Source of the DNA: Bacteroidota bacterium
Lineage (GTDB): Bacteria > Bacteroidota > Bacteroidia > 2-12-FULL-35-15
Direction of reading: 5' to 3'
Assembly (NCBI GenBank): GCA_025963715.1
Contig: JAOQAG010000010.1
Span: 1 to 64,000, forward strand
DNA: 64,000 nucleotides
Shown here: positions 8,921 through 18,874 of the stretch, piece by piece
Layout: each line of letters begins with the position of its first letter
Numbering within the stretch: position 1 is the stretch's first letter
The notes under the pieces: model-generated
Told to the model about the DNA's origin: nothing
What the model saw: the letters and a program-made list of their open reading frames with translations, nothing else
The model's database searches: none
Made by a program: the position numbers and the translations under genes

Positions 8921-10642
8921 TTAAGTATTTAATAAAAAACTAAACGTGGAACCGGCACCTAATTCGCTTTCCACATTTATTTTTCCGCCTTGTGCTTCAA
9001 TAAACTCTTTGCTGATGGCTAGTCCCAGACCGGTTCCCGTTTTATTACTTCCCGGCACCTGGAAATATTTATCAAATATTTTATCGCGGTAACGGCTGTC
9101 GATCCCTTTGCCATTGTCTTTTACAGCAAACAAAACCCGCTCCTGCTCTTGTTTTACAAAAATCGTTATTTTACTTTGATCGGGGGAATAACGGATCGCA
9201 TTGGTTAAAAAATTGATCAGCACCCAGGCCGTTTTTTCCGTATCTGCATTTACTCTTGGCAAACGTTCGTTCGCTTCTGTTACAATTTCTATTTGCTTTT
9301 GCTCTGCCTGTATTTTCACAGCATCCATGGCATACTGAATAATCTCATACGGATCGCTTTTTTGAATGTTCAGTTGAATATTCCCGGTTTCCACCTGCGA
9401 TAAATTCAGCAGCTCGCTGGTTATTTTCAGCAACCGGTTGCTATCGTCTTTAATGCTTTCGATTAGTTGCTGCTGCTCTTCATTGATCTCACCTGTTTTA
9501 TCATTTTCAAGTAATTGCAAGCTCATTTTGATCGACGCGATCGGCGTTTTTAATTCATGCGAAATGGTAGCAATAAAACTCGTTTTTGCAAAATCCAATT
9601 CTTTGAACGGTGTTATATTTTTTAATACGATCACATGCCCGATCAGTTTTTTTTCTTTTTCTCCCGTTGGAATAATAGTAATATTTATGATCTCCTTTTC
9701 AAAAAAACTTTCTTTATTATCAGCAAAAATATTGATGTGCTTTTTCTCCGGTTCTGCCGGTTTCACAATCAGATCCTGGATCAGCGAGCGGACCAGGTCG
9801 TTGGTAACAGATACATCCTGCGCTTGTTTACCAATAATATTTTCGGGTTTTAATCCTGTTATTTTCAGCGCCTGGTCATTCACAAAAATAATTTTCATTC
9901 CTTCATCCAGCCCGATCACCGGATCATGCATATTGTTGACAAGCGTTTCAATTCGCTTTTTCTCAAATAATAATTTCGACAAACTGCTATTGTTGTATTC
10001 CTCCAGTTTTTCGGACATGGAGTTAAATGATCTTGCCAGTTCGCCAAATTCATTGTGACTTTCAAAATGCACGCGTTGTGAATAATTTTTCGCTGCAATT
10101 TGCTTAATACTATCCGTTAATTCTTTGATCGGGTTGGAAATATTATTCGGTAAATTGATCAGTAATGTAAACGCAATAATAAAGCAAAACGTTCCCGTGA
10201 TAGCGATCCACCATGTTGCACTGTGCGCTGTATCCTTTGCCACATTGCTTTTCCGCTGGATCGCTTCCATGTTCAGCTTCATGATCTCCGAAATATCCTT
10301 ACGGATCAATGGATGAATGGAGTTGTCGGCAATATTATTTTTCAGTAATGCAAAATGCTGCTCCAATAACGCAGTCGCTTCTTTTTCACCGATCTCCGTA
10401 ATGTTTAATTCCTGCTGTTTCAGATTGGACTCAAACCTTGTAAACGCTTCTTTATCAGCAGGCAGCTCGTCCAGTGCCAGCATCATGTTGCGCGAGTATT
10501 CCAGTGTATTATAATTAGCCACCAGAATATTTTTCGTATCCGATTTAAGCGCATTGATATACGCCGCACCCACAACCGATAAAATAATGATCATGATAAA
10601 AAGCAAGCCGACACCCAGCGTTAATTTTGTTTTAATTTTCAT
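8921..10642 (-). CDS. HAMP-PAS sensor histidine kinase (Kdp-linked)
   Basis: 573 aa membrane kinase. TM1 is at about 7-28 and TM2 (ATWWIAITGTFCFIIAF) at about 143-166, enclosing a roughly 115-residue helical periplasmic sensor. Then come HAMP (about 167-220), PAS (about 235-340), HisKA with the phospho-acceptor histidine in FIATISHELKTP, and HATPase with NAIRYSPD, DNGKGID and GTGLGLAISKEF. It lies 181 bp downstream of the separate KdpD N-terminal gene, in the same direction. It probably supplies the kinase half that a normal KdpD carries itself, and phosphorylates the NtrC-like regulator at 19926. The partner assignment is inferred from position. Confidence 0.88.
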   Translation of the reverse strand: MKIKTKLTLGVGLLFIMIIILSVVGAAYINALKSDTKNILVANYNTLEYSRNMMLALDELPADKEAFTRFESNLKQQELNITEIGEKEATALLEQHFALLKNNIADNSIHPLIRKDISEIMKLNMEAIQRKSNVAKDTAHSATWWIAITGTFCFIIAFTLLINLPNNISNPIKELTDSIKQIAAKNYSQRVHFESHNEFGELARSFNSMSEKLEEYNNSSLSKLLFEKKRIETLVNNMHDPVIGLDEGMKIIFVNDQALKITGLKPENIIGKQAQDVSVTNDLVRSLIQDLIVKPAEPEKKHINIFADNKESFFEKEIINITIIPTGEKEKKLIGHVIVLKNITPFKELDFAKTSFIATISHELKTPIASIKMSLQLLENDKTGEINEEQQQLIESIKDDSNRLLKITSELLNLSQVETGNIQLNIQKSDPYEIIQYAMDAVKIQAEQKQIEIVTEANERLPRVNADTEKTAWVLINFLTNAIRYSPDQSKITIFVKQEQERVLFAVKDNGKGIDSRYRDKIFDKYFQVPGSNKTGTGLGLAISKEFIEAQGGKINVESELGAGSTFSFLLNT

Positions 10643-10823
10643 GATTTTAAAATCAAATGATCCTCTTTAAATTTTTTTTAGCAAACACAGTAACTACAGA
10701 GTCTTAAGACTTGATACTCACTACTTTTTAACACACAGCTAATTCCTAAATCCCAAATCCTTATTCCTTAATTATTTAACATACACAGTCTTGATACTAA
10801 CGACTTGATACTTGAGACTCTTT

Positions 10824-11954
10824 TCAACTAAGAATTACAAGATCCACATCCGCTGCGCTTAATTTTTTCAATAATTCGTTAAAAATAGTAGTAGACAAAA
10901 TTACTTTAAATAAATTTAAATGCGGTTTTCCTATGCACAAAGTCGTGATGTTTCGCTGTTCCGCCACTTCCAGGATTGTTTTGGAAACATTTTCGCTTTC
11001 CACCCGCACTATTTCAGCGCCCAGCTGCGTGGCCAGCTTAAAATTATTGATCAGGTGGCGTTGTTTGTCCAGCGCAATTTTATCGCTGCTTTCGGATGGA
11101 ATTTGCACATACAGCACGTACCATTTGCAATTATAATAACTGGCCAGCCTCGCCGTTTTCCGGATCACATTTTTCGCCGTTTGCTCGTTGCTGCTGATAC
11201 ACGCTAAAAACTTCTCGTGCCGGAAAGCATTATTTTTGGGAACTTCCGATTCCACCTTTCGCTCCACCTGGCTTGCCACCGCTTTTAACGCCAGCTCACG
11301 CAATTGCAATATCTGATCCGGTTTAAAAAAATTAGTCAGCGCCGTCTGGATCTTATCACTCGTATAGATCTTCCCTTCCTTCAACCGTGCGATCAGCTCA
11401 TCAGCAGTCAGATCTATGTTCACCACTTCATCCGCCATCTGCAACACGCTATCCGGGATCCGTTCTTTTACTTCAACGCCGGTAATGTGTTTTATTTCTT
11501 CATTCAAACTTTCAATGTGCTGGATATTCACCGCACTGATCACATTGATGCCCGCGTCTAAAATATCGACTACGTCCTGCCATCTCTTTTCGTTTTTACT
11601 ACCTTCCACATTCGTATGCGCCAATTCATCCACCACCACAATTTCCGGTCGCAGACTGATCACTGCCGGTACATCCAGTTCTTCCAGCTCTTTGCCTTTG
11701 TAAAATAATTTCCTTCGCGGGATCAGTGGTAGTCCTTCCAGCAGCTCATGTGTTTCCTTCCGGTGATGCATTTCAATATAACCAACCTTTACATCAATGC
11801 CGTTTTTCAATAAAGAACTTGCTTCCTGCAGCATACGATACGTTTTACCCACACCGGCGCTCATGCCGATGTAGATCTTGAATTTCCCGCGCCGCGATTT
11901 TTTGATCAGCTCCAGGAAATGCTGGACGTTTTCTTCTTTATTAGTTGAGTTCAA
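10824..11954 (-). CDS. kdpD: stand-alone KdpD N-terminal sensor plus USP domain, no kinase
   Basis: 376 aa, covering only the N-terminal part of a normal (about 900 aa) KdpD. It has Walker A GMSAGVGKTYRML, Walker B EIVVVDELAHTN and the KdpD-type NVISAVNIQHIESL. The universal-stress-protein domain (about 245-376) ends the protein. No transmembrane, HisKA or HATPase region is present. In KdpD this cytoplasmic half senses potassium or turgor, and in some bacteria binds c-di-AMP. Here it must act on another protein, most simply the kinase encoded next downstream. The stop is followed by ordinary intergenic sequence, not a decayed kinase, so this looks like a true domain split. Confidence 0.9.
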   Translation of the reverse strand: MNSTNKEENVQHFLELIKKSRRGKFKIYIGMSAGVGKTYRMLQEASSLLKNGIDVKVGYIEMHHRKETHELLEGLPLIPRRKLFYKGKELEELDVPAVISLRPEIVVVDELAHTNVEGSKNEKRWQDVVDILDAGINVISAVNIQHIESLNEEIKHITGVEVKERIPDSVLQMADEVVNIDLTADELIARLKEGKIYTSDKIQTALTNFFKPDQILQLRELALKAVASQVERKVESEVPKNNAFRHEKFLACISSNEQTAKNVIRKTARLASYYNCKWYVLYVQIPSESSDKIALDKQRHLINNFKLATQLGAEIVRVESENVSKTILEVAEQRNITTLCIGKPHLNLFKVILSTTIFNELLKKLSAADVDLVILS

Positions 11955-12000
11955 AGTTCGAAAGTTTAAAGTTTGCTGTGCGGATCGCTTGCGCGATTAT

Positions 12001-12190
12001 TTTACTACAAAGGCACTAAGGCGCAAAGAAAAAATGTATTCAGAGAAATATTAATACCTGGTCACAAGCTAATTCACATAGTCCACATGCAGCAAACCAA
12101 TGAACCATTGAACATTGAACCAATGAACGCATTTCAAACACAGTTCAGGCATCGCCCCCTCTCTTGCGGAGAGGGGATGAAGGGGAGAGG
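12001..12190. repeat. intergenic short-word repeats and CCCCTCTC hairpin
   Basis: Three things sit between the porin and kdpD genes. ACAAAGGCACTAAGGCGCAAAG (12007-12028) recurs inverted and diverged near 26550. A reiterated AATGAACCATTGAACATTGAACC-type stretch lies around 12100-12127. A hairpin CCCCTCTC-ttgcg-GAGAGGGG (12156-12176) is followed by GATGAAGGGGAGAGG. No coding signal was seen. Confidence 0.55.
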
Positions 12191-12192
12191 TC

Positions 12193-13551
12193 CTAGATTC
12201 TAAACAACACAGCAAAAATAATCCGGTTCTCCGATCTCACTAAATCCGGAACCCAACCTGCAGGCAAAGCTGTTGTTGTATATCCCGACGGTGATGTAAC
12301 ACCGCCATGTCCCGCAAAATACGGCACACTCGATTCCCTGTGTACATATTCCACTCTGAACGAAATACTCTGGTTCGGCATCCATTCTAAATTCGTGGAA
12401 GCATCCCAGCCTTCAAACTGATCGCCGGGATTTGCACTAAACGGATGCGTTCCTGCAGTTGTTGTTGGATTTGTTGGATTCGGCAACGGGCTTGCATCTC
12501 CTGTTGGATAAAGCACTAAATAACGGCCGGGGTTCGACATGTATCCGCCTCCGAACGTCCATGCGAATTTATTTTTATGAAACCAGATCCGGTTATAAAA
12601 CATTGCGCTTGCAAAATATTGCGCAGGACCTTTTACCGAATCCGTCGTAAATCCATTTACACCATCTCCTTTTTCAAAACCAATATCTCCTGTCAACGAA
12701 AATGCCATCTGGCTAATTCCTTTTGATCCTTTGTTATGATAATACCTTACCAACAAACTATTATCGGAATGGAATCTATGTCTGCCCGGTAAACCTGCAG
12801 CATCGCTTCCCCAATAATCATTTGTAAGCAATTTTACATTTTCATTCGGGCACCACGTAATATTTCCGCCTAAACCGGGCATTTCATTAAACATTCCGTA
12901 ACTCTGCCATCCGTTGATCGCCCACAATTCCACTTTTAATTTAGCCGATGGAAATAATTGCACACGCAAACCATTGAAAAACCAGGGCGTATTATCCGAT
13001 GTAAACGATGCCTGGTATTCCCAGTTCTCCGATTGATAATAAGAGTTCAAACCAATGTACGACATAAACATTCCCGCATCCACATTGATCCCGTGCATCA
13101 CATTAAAATGATAACCCGCATAACCTTCGCTGATGTAACGGTACACATTCGCCAGGTCATATTGTCCGCGGAACGGGCTGTAATCATTGCGCGGAACAAC
13201 GGTTGAGCGCGTTCCGAACTGCGTCATGATCCTTCCCCGCGCGCCTTTGTAATAAAAATCGCCGCCCAGGTTTACACTCGATACTTCCATTTCATTGTTA
13301 CGTGCCAATGCCGTAGAACCCACCACCGTATGGTCAATTGGGTTGTTGCCGGAATAAGTATAATTCACATCCACCATCACAGTGGGCGTAAAATAAGGAA
13401 TGTGAAAAACCGATGAATCCCTGCGGTCGCTACCATTCTGCCACGTTTGATCCTGCCCTTCAAATGCAATTTGTGATTTAACGGAATCTTTTTGCGCCAT
13501 CAAACTCAGTGTTGATCCGATGAGTACGATGGAAATAAAGTGTGTTTTCAT
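12193..13551 (-). CDS. outer-membrane porin (OmpL-like beta-barrel, bbp2 type)
   Basis: 452 aa. It has a signal peptide (MKTHFISIVLIGSTLSLMAQ, cut after about residue 19), many alternating aromatic/polar strands and a terminal aromatic-containing strand (IIFAVLFRI), as expected for a beta-barrel. It resembles the putative OmpL-like beta-barrel porin-2 family often encoded beside kdp genes in Bacteroidota. It lies in the kdp cluster between the kdpC side and the kdpD half, so it may let K+ or other solutes cross the outer membrane under potassium limitation. Family membership is fairly sure; the K+ role is inference. Confidence 0.82.
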   Translation of the reverse strand: MKTHFISIVLIGSTLSLMAQKDSVKSQIAFEGQDQTWQNGSDRRDSSVFHIPYFTPTVMVDVNYTYSGNNPIDHTVVGSTALARNNEMEVSSVNLGGDFYYKGARGRIMTQFGTRSTVVPRNDYSPFRGQYDLANVYRYISEGYAGYHFNVMHGINVDAGMFMSYIGLNSYYQSENWEYQASFTSDNTPWFFNGLRVQLFPSAKLKVELWAINGWQSYGMFNEMPGLGGNITWCPNENVKLLTNDYWGSDAAGLPGRHRFHSDNSLLVRYYHNKGSKGISQMAFSLTGDIGFEKGDGVNGFTTDSVKGPAQYFASAMFYNRIWFHKNKFAWTFGGGYMSNPGRYLVLYPTGDASPLPNPTNPTTTAGTHPFSANPGDQFEGWDASTNLEWMPNQSISFRVEYVHRESSVPYFAGHGGVTSPSGYTTTALPAGWVPDLVRSENRIIFAVLFRI

Positions 13552-13575
13552 TTGTTTTATTTTTTTGTTTGTTTT

Positions 13576-14151
13576 TTAGTTTACAGATTGACTTGCTAAA
13601 TAATTTACCCTGTACATTTTATGAACAGCATCATAAGCTGAACTATTTTTTAAATCATTAAATTCAACATCCAGCAGGTCATGAAATTTTATGTTTCCCG
13701 GAAATGCCTTTTTAAGATTGATAAGTGTTAAAGGATATATTTCAGAACTGAGCGTAGTGCTGAAAAAATAATGCGGCACCAGCTGCGTTGTTTTACCTGT
13801 ACTGGAAACAACCGGTACATCTGCAATATAGATCACGATCGTTCTATTCTCAACGATCAAAAATTCCTGGTCGTTATTTTTGAAAAAACGATACGTCTTT
13901 CCATCACAGGCACGATAACCGAAGATGCTATCCTTTTTTAATTGCGTTTTTTTATTTCCACAAATCACATCCACGTAATTTTTTGCTAAAAAATGATTCA
14001 GCTTTATTTTCCCCGCTGATGAATCACAATTGATTTCATAGGAAAGTTTATTGTTAGTATAATCCGTGGCATTCATGTACATTCCGCTTTGCGCGAACAA
14101 CACTATCGGTGCAAACACTAATTGTATAAAAAATAATTTCAGCGATTTCAT
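13576..14151 (-). CDS. secreted protein of unknown function in the kdp cluster
   Basis: 191 aa. The ORF opens at 14175, but MKSLKLFFIQLVFAPIVLFAQ at 14151 is a standard signal peptide, so that start is preferred. The mature protein has no motif I can name; it appears beta-rich and mixed, with one CDSSAGK and one VICGNKK cysteine. It sits 24 bp upstream of the porin gene and 50 bp downstream of kdpC, so it is probably co-transcribed. It is likely periplasmic or outer-membrane associated. Function unknown. Confidence 0.7.
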   Translation of the reverse strand: MKSLKLFFIQLVFAPIVLFAQSGMYMNATDYTNNKLSYEINCDSSAGKIKLNHFLAKNYVDVICGNKKTQLKKDSIFGYRACDGKTYRFFKNNDQEFLIVENRTIVIYIADVPVVSSTGKTTQLVPHYFFSTTLSSEIYPLTLINLKKAFPGNIKFHDLLDVEFNDLKNSSAYDAVHKMYRVNYLASQSVN

Positions 14152-14201
14152 GATAATTTGTTTTTTAGAAAACATAACACAGTCTTGCTACTTGATACTA
14201 A

Positions 14202-14768
14202 CTACCTGATACTATTTAATTCTATATTCAATTCCAGCACATTTACTTTCTCTGTCCCGAACATTCCCCACAACGGTTTCTGAATATTTTTTTCAACAAG
14301 CTGTTTTACTTTTTCTTCCGGGATCTTTCTTACTTGCGCAATCCGTTTCACTTGCACCAAAGCCGCTTCCGCCGAAATATCCGGATCCAGTCCGCTCCCC
14401 GATGCGGTCACCAGGTCCGCCGGAATATCTTTTTTCTGCAGATACGGATGTCGCACTAAAAACGCATCGATCCTCGCCTGCACTTCTTTTAAATAATCCG
14501 GGTTGCTCGGACCTTTATTACTTCCGCCACTTCCCGCTGCATTATAATTTACTGCAGAAGGACGGCCTAAAAAATAAATTGAGTCCGTAAACGATTGCCC
14601 GATCTTTTGAAAACCCACAATCTTTCCGTTTACTTCCACCGTTTCGCCTTTACCTTTTGCAGGAGCAAATTGTGCAATCCCCGTGATCGCAAGCGGATAC
14701 AGAACCGAGAAAAATACAAGGCAAATAATTGTTAACCTGAATGCTGAAAAAATACCAGAGAATTTCAT
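14202..14768 (-). CDS. kdpC: K+-transporting ATPase subunit C
   Basis: 188 aa, the normal KdpC length. One N-terminal transmembrane helix (about 10-32) is followed by FAPAKGKGETVEVNGKIVG, the family stretch GQSFTDSIYFLGRPSAVNYNAAGSGGSN, and SGSGLDPDIS near residue 125. KdpC is the single-span subunit of KdpFABC needed for high K+ affinity. It lies 12 bp downstream of kdpB. Confidence 0.96.
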   Translation of the reverse strand: MKFSGIFSAFRLTIICLVFFSVLYPLAITGIAQFAPAKGKGETVEVNGKIVGFQKIGQSFTDSIYFLGRPSAVNYNAAGSGGSNKGPSNPDYLKEVQARIDAFLVRHPYLQKKDIPADLVTASGSGLDPDISAEAALVQVKRIAQVRKIPEEKVKQLVEKNIQKPLWGMFGTEKVNVLELNIELNSIR

Positions 14769-14780
14769 TGTATAATTTTT

Positions 14781-16823
14781 TTAAATAAATAAGGAAACAA
14801 ATAAATCGATCAGCTTGATCCCGATAAACGGAATGATAATACCGCCCAAACCATAGATCAATAAATTACGTTGTAAAATGGCGCTCGCACCAATCGGTTT
14901 ATACGCAACTCCCTTCAATGCCAATGGAATCAGCACCGGAATGATGATCGCGTTAAAGATCACCGCCGAAAGAATCGCACTTTGCGGACTGTGCAGATTC
15001 ATAATATTTAATCCCTGCAAAGCCGGAATAGAAGCAATGAACAAAGCCGGAACGATCGCAAAATATTTTGCCACATCATTCGCAATGCTAAACGTGGTCA
15101 GCGTTCCACGTGTCATCAATAATTGTTTTCCAATCTCCACGATCTCAATTAATTTGGTCGGATCATTATCCAGGTCCACCATATTCCCCGCTTCTTTTGC
15201 CGCCTGCGTACCACTGTTCATCGCCACGCCCACATCTGCCTGCGCCAGTGCCGGTGCATCATTCGTACCATCACCCATCATCGCCACCAGCTTACCGCTT
15301 TGTTGTTCTTTTTTGATATAATTCATTTTATCTTCTGGTTTTGCTTCCGCGATAAAATCATCCACACCTGCTTTTTGGGCGATAAATTTTGCGGTAAGCG
15401 GATTATCTCCCGTTACCATTACTGTTTTTACACCCATTTTCCGCAGGCGCTCAAAACGTTCCAGGATGCCGGTTTTAATAATATCCTGTAATTCGATCAC
15501 ACCCAATACTTTCTCATTTTGTGACACTACCAGTGGAGTTCCGCCATTGCTCGAAATTATTCTTACTTTTTCAGCAACTTCCGTTGGAAAAATATTTCCC
15601 GCCTTTTCAGAAATCGTTTTGATCGCATCATATGCTCCTTTCCGGATCCGCGTGTCTCCAAAATTAATTCCCGAACTCCTGGTTTCCGCAGTAAATTTGA
15701 TGTACGTAGGATTGTTGATTTCGTAATCACGCGGATTAATTCCCGCCAGCTCAATGATCGATTTCCCTTCCGGCGTTTCATCCGCCATCGAGCTTAATAC
15801 AGCACTTTTAATTAATTGCTGTTCCTCAATTCCATCTGCTGCATAAAAATGCGTCGCCTTCCTGTTCCCGATCGTGATCGTTCCGGTTTTATCCAGCAGC
15901 AATACATCAATATCACCGGCCGTTTCCACAGCCTTCCCGGATTTAGTGATCACATTTGCACGCAATGCCCTGTCCATTCCGGCAATCCCGATCGCCGATA
16001 ATAAACCGCCGATCGTGGTCGGGATCAAACACACAAACAACGAAATAAATGCCGCGATCGTGATCGGTGTATGCGCATAATCCGCAAACGGTTTCAGCGT
16101 TACACACACAATAATAAAAATCAATGTAAATGCCGCAAGCAGTATCGTTAACGCAATTTCATTCGGCGTTTTTTGTCGGCTCGCACCTTCCACCAACGCA
16201 ATCATTTTATCCAAAAAGTTTTCGCCCGGCTCGGTTGTTACCTGCACTTTTATTTTATCCGACAGCACTTTCGTTCCACCCGTCACGCTGCTTTTATCCC
16301 CCCCCGATTCCCTGATCACCGGTGCCGATTCACCCGTAATAGCACTTTCATCGATCGTTGCAATTCCTTCAATGATCTCCCCATCGGTCGGAATAATATC
16401 GCCCGCTTCACAGATAAACACATCGCCTTTTACCAACGATGCCGATGAAACAATTTTTATTTCATCCACTTTAAATTCGCCCAGCGGAAATATTTTTTTC
16501 GCCGGTGTTTCTTCCCGCGTTTTTCGCAAGCTGTCTGCCTGTGCCTTTCCTCTTGCTTCTGCCAGCGCTTCCGCGAAATTGGCAAACAACAACGTGGCAA
16601 ACAGAATTAAAAAAACAGTGAGATTATATACAAAGCTTCCCTGCTCTTTTTCTCCGCATAAGATAGATGCACACACTAGCAACATCACGGCAGTTCCAAT
16701 CTCTACCGCAAACATCACCGGATTTTTATACATGTTTTTCGGGTTCAGTTTTATGAACGACTGTTTTAAAGCGCCTTTCATTAAAGCACTATCAAACAAC
16801 GACACGTGATTTTTATTTTTCAT
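14781..16823 (-). CDS. kdpB: K+-transporting P-type ATPase subunit B
   Basis: 680 aa. P-type ATPase signatures are all present: actuator TGES ([13 protein letters not shown]), phosphorylation loop [10 protein letters not shown], and the hinge [18 protein letters not shown]. KdpB hydrolyses ATP in the KdpFABC complex to energise K+ uptake across the inner membrane. It lies 18 bp downstream of kdpA. Confidence 0.97.
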   Translation of the reverse strand: MKNKNHVSLFDSALMKGALKQSFIKLNPKNMYKNPVMFAVEIGTAVMLLVCASILCGEKEQGSFVYNLTVFLILFATLLFANFAEALAEARGKAQADSLRKTREETPAKKIFPLGEFKVDEIKIVSSASLVKGDVFICEAGDIIPTDGEIIEGIATIDESAITGESAPVIRESGGDKSSVTGGTKVLSDKIKVQVTTEPGENFLDKMIALVEGASRQKTPNEIALTILLAAFTLIFIIVCVTLKPFADYAHTPITIAAFISLFVCLIPTTIGGLLSAIGIAGMDRALRANVITKSGKAVETAGDIDVLLLDKTGTITIGNRKATHFYAADGIEEQQLIKSAVLSSMADETPEGKSIIELAGINPRDYEINNPTYIKFTAETRSSGINFGDTRIRKGAYDAIKTISEKAGNIFPTEVAEKVRIISSNGGTPLVVSQNEKVLGVIELQDIIKTGILERFERLRKMGVKTVMVTGDNPLTAKFIAQKAGVDDFIAEAKPEDKMNYIKKEQQSGKLVAMMGDGTNDAPALAQADVGVAMNSGTQAAKEAGNMVDLDNDPTKLIEIVEIGKQLLMTRGTLTTFSIANDVAKYFAIVPALFIASIPALQGLNIMNLHSPQSAILSAVIFNAIIIPVLIPLALKGVAYKPIGASAILQRNLLIYGLGGIIIPFIGIKLIDLFVSLFI

Positions 16824-16841
16824 TTTAAAATTTCTTTACAA

Positions 16842-18566
16842 TTAATTCATGCTGAAATATTCTGCGAACGGGCCAAGCGCCAATGCCGGGAAGAAGGATA
16901 AAGCCGCAATAATAAAGATCACTGCAAACACCATGATCCCGAATGTGGATGTATCCGTTTTCAACGTCCCTGCGCTTTCAGGGATGTATTTTTTTTTTGC
17001 TAATAAACCTGCAATTGCCAGCGGGCCAATGATCGGGAGGTAACGGCTCAGTAACATTACAATTCCTGTAGTAATATTCCAGAATGGATTATTATCACCT
17101 AATCCTTCAAAACCACTTCCGTTATTCGCAGCACTCGAAGTATATTCATACAGCATTTCGGAAAAACCGTGATGCCCCGGATTATTCAGCCAACCGCTTG
17201 CTTTGCCATTGTACCAATATCCCATATCGGTGTTATGCGCTGTAAAATAAGCAGCAAGCGCTGTTCCCGCCAGGATCAGTAATGGATGCAGGATCGCAAT
17301 GATCGCCGCAATTTTCACTTCACGTGCTTCTACTTTTTTACCTAATAATTCAGGCGTTCTTCCTACCATCAAACCCGAAATGAATACAGCGAGTATTATG
17401 AAAATATAAAAATTTAAAAAACCTACACCTACTCCGCCATAAAGCGAATTTACCATCATCCCAAGCATTGCCAAACCTCCTGTGAGCGGTGTAAAACTAT
17501 CATGCATCGCATTTACCGATCCGTTGGAAGTTACCGTTGTGGTAATCCCCCAATACGCCGAAGCTGCCGAACCAAAACGGACTTCTTTTCCTTCCATGCT
17601 TCCCATCTGCTGGTCGATCCCCATTTTTGTGATCGCGCTGTTGCCTTTCATTTCCTGCATTACCGCCGGGATCAGCAGCATCAGAAAACCGATCGTCATC
17701 ACACCTAAGATCATCCAGGCTAATTTTTTACGTTTCAAATAATAACCCAATGCAAACACCATCCCGATCGGAATTAAAATGATCAGTATATTTTCTACCG
17801 CATTTGTCAGGTATGTTGGGTTTTCCAGCGGGTGTGCCGAGTTAGCCCCAAAATACCCGCCACCGTTCGTTCCCGCCTGCTTGATCGCCACCATGGCCGC
17901 CGCCGGGCCGCGCGAAACCTGCACCGTATCACCCTGCAAAGTGGTGATCGTTTGTTTTCCTTCCCAGTTCATCGGTGTACCGCTAAACACAAGGATGATC
18001 GCAGCAATAAAAGAAATTGGAAATAAAATGCGCGTACAGCTTTTTATAAAATAATCATAAAAGTTACCCAGCTTCTCCGATTGCCTGTCCTTCATTGCGT
18101 TGAAAACCATTGCACATGCTGCCATTCCCGTTCCTGCAGTTACAAATTGTAAAAACATAATTCCAGCAACCTGCGATAAATACGTCAGTCCGCTTTCACC
18201 CGAATAATGCTGCAAATTGCAGTTCACTAAAAAAGAAATAGTGGTATTAAATGCCAGATCCGGCGACATCGACGGATTTCCATCCGGGTTGAACGGCAGC
18301 CAGCCCTGGTTCATCAAGATGAAAAAACAAAGAAAAAACCAGATCACATTAATGATCAGCAGCGCATACAAATGCTGCTTCCAGTTCATTTCCGCTTTTG
18401 CATCAATTCCGCTTGCGCGAAAGAACAAGCGTTCCAGCGGGTTAAAAACCGGATCTAAAAATGTTTTTTCACCGGCATATACTTTTGCAATGTATTTTCC
18501 CAGCGGGATCGCTAATCCAACAGTAACAATAAACATAGCAACAATGCCAAAAATTTCTGTATTCAT
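16842..18566 (-). CDS. kdpA: K+-transporting ATPase subunit A (channel-like)
   Basis: 574 aa with about ten transmembrane helices. Selectivity-filter regions typical of KdpA are seen (FLVNCNLQHYSGE; KQAGTNGGGYFGANSAHPLENP). It binds and passes K+ into the KdpFABC complex. It starts 131 bp after kdpF; that gap contains an 18-bp GC-rich palindrome. Confidence 0.97.
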   Translation of the reverse strand: MNTEIFGIVAMFIVTVGLAIPLGKYIAKVYAGEKTFLDPVFNPLERLFFRASGIDAKAEMNWKQHLYALLIINVIWFFLCFFILMNQGWLPFNPDGNPSMSPDLAFNTTISFLVNCNLQHYSGESGLTYLSQVAGIMFLQFVTAGTGMAACAMVFNAMKDRQSEKLGNFYDYFIKSCTRILFPISFIAAIILVFSGTPMNWEGKQTITTLQGDTVQVSRGPAAAMVAIKQAGTNGGGYFGANSAHPLENPTYLTNAVENILIILIPIGMVFALGYYLKRKKLAWMILGVMTIGFLMLLIPAVMQEMKGNSAITKMGIDQQMGSMEGKEVRFGSAASAYWGITTTVTSNGSVNAMHDSFTPLTGGLAMLGMMVNSLYGGVGVGFLNFYIFIILAVFISGLMVGRTPELLGKKVEAREVKIAAIIAILHPLLILAGTALAAYFTAHNTDMGYWYNGKASGWLNNPGHHGFSEMLYEYTSSAANNGSGFEGLGDNNPFWNITTGIVMLLSRYLPIIGPLAIAGLLAKKKYIPESAGTLKTDTSTFGIMVFAVIFIIAALSFFPALALGPFAEYFSMN

Positions 18567-18664
18567 TTTTTAAAGGATTTAATTTTTCAGTCACAGATTC
18601 ACAGATTTTTTGGAAGTAAGCCAATAAATAATCTGTGTAATACTTTTTTGTTTTTTTATCTGTG

Positions 18665-18682
18665 TCCCGATAGCTATCGGGA
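18665..18682. repeat. 18-bp perfect palindrome in the kdpF-kdpA gap
   Basis: TCCCGATAGCTATCGGGA is fully self-complementary. Similar GC-rich palindromes occur at 19543 and 21546 (TCCCGCACGTGCGGGA) and at 48579. In the mRNA it would fold between kdpF and kdpA. No T-run follows, so it is not a standard terminator. Confidence 0.7.
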
Positions 18683-18697
18683 CTGTGGCAGAAACCA

Positions 18698-18775
18698 TTA
18701 AAATTTCTCCGGTTTAAACAACACATACACCAGGTAACAAAACATCACAATGGATAAAATAAATAGTGCGGTCAT
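18698..18775 (-). CDS. kdpF: KdpF small membrane subunit (absent from ORF track)
   Basis: 25 aa starting MTALFILSIVMFCYLVYV and ending FKPEKF. The single hydrophobic helix and the terminal KPE(K/R)F are hallmarks of KdpF, which stabilises the KdpABC complex. It lies directly ahead of kdpA in operon order F-A-B-C. Too short for the supplied ORF list. Confidence 0.92.
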   Translation of the reverse strand: MTALFILSIVMFCYLVYVLFKPEKF

Positions 18776-18778
18776 GAT

Positions 18779-18862
18779 TTATATTTTTTCAAAAAATTGA
18801 ACTGCTTTAAAACACAAGGCAAACAAAGCCATGGTTACGATCATTAAAATTATTGTTGCCAT
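18779..18862 (-). CDS. 27-aa membrane peptide ahead of kdpF (absent from ORF track)
   Basis: ATG at 18862 to TAA at 18779 encodes a peptide starting MATIILMIVTMALFALCF and ending AVQFFEKI. It is one predicted transmembrane helix with a short charged end. The stop is 3 nt before the kdpF start, so the two are probably translationally coupled. It resembles KdpF in size and layout but is a different sequence. It may be a second small Kdp subunit or a regulator of the complex. I know no named family for it. Confidence 0.7.
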   Translation of the reverse strand: MATIILMIVTMALFALCFKAVQFFEKI

Positions 18863-18874
18863 TTTTTTATAGGA

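Noticed and set aside
11973-12203. 76-aa ORF in the porin-kdpD gap
   Set aside because: It runs through repeated-word sequence and a hairpin; composition is not gene-like.
18469-18726. 85-aa ORF between kdpA and kdpF
   Set aside because: It overlaps the kdpA start and the real kdpF in another frame; the KdpF frame has clear family features.
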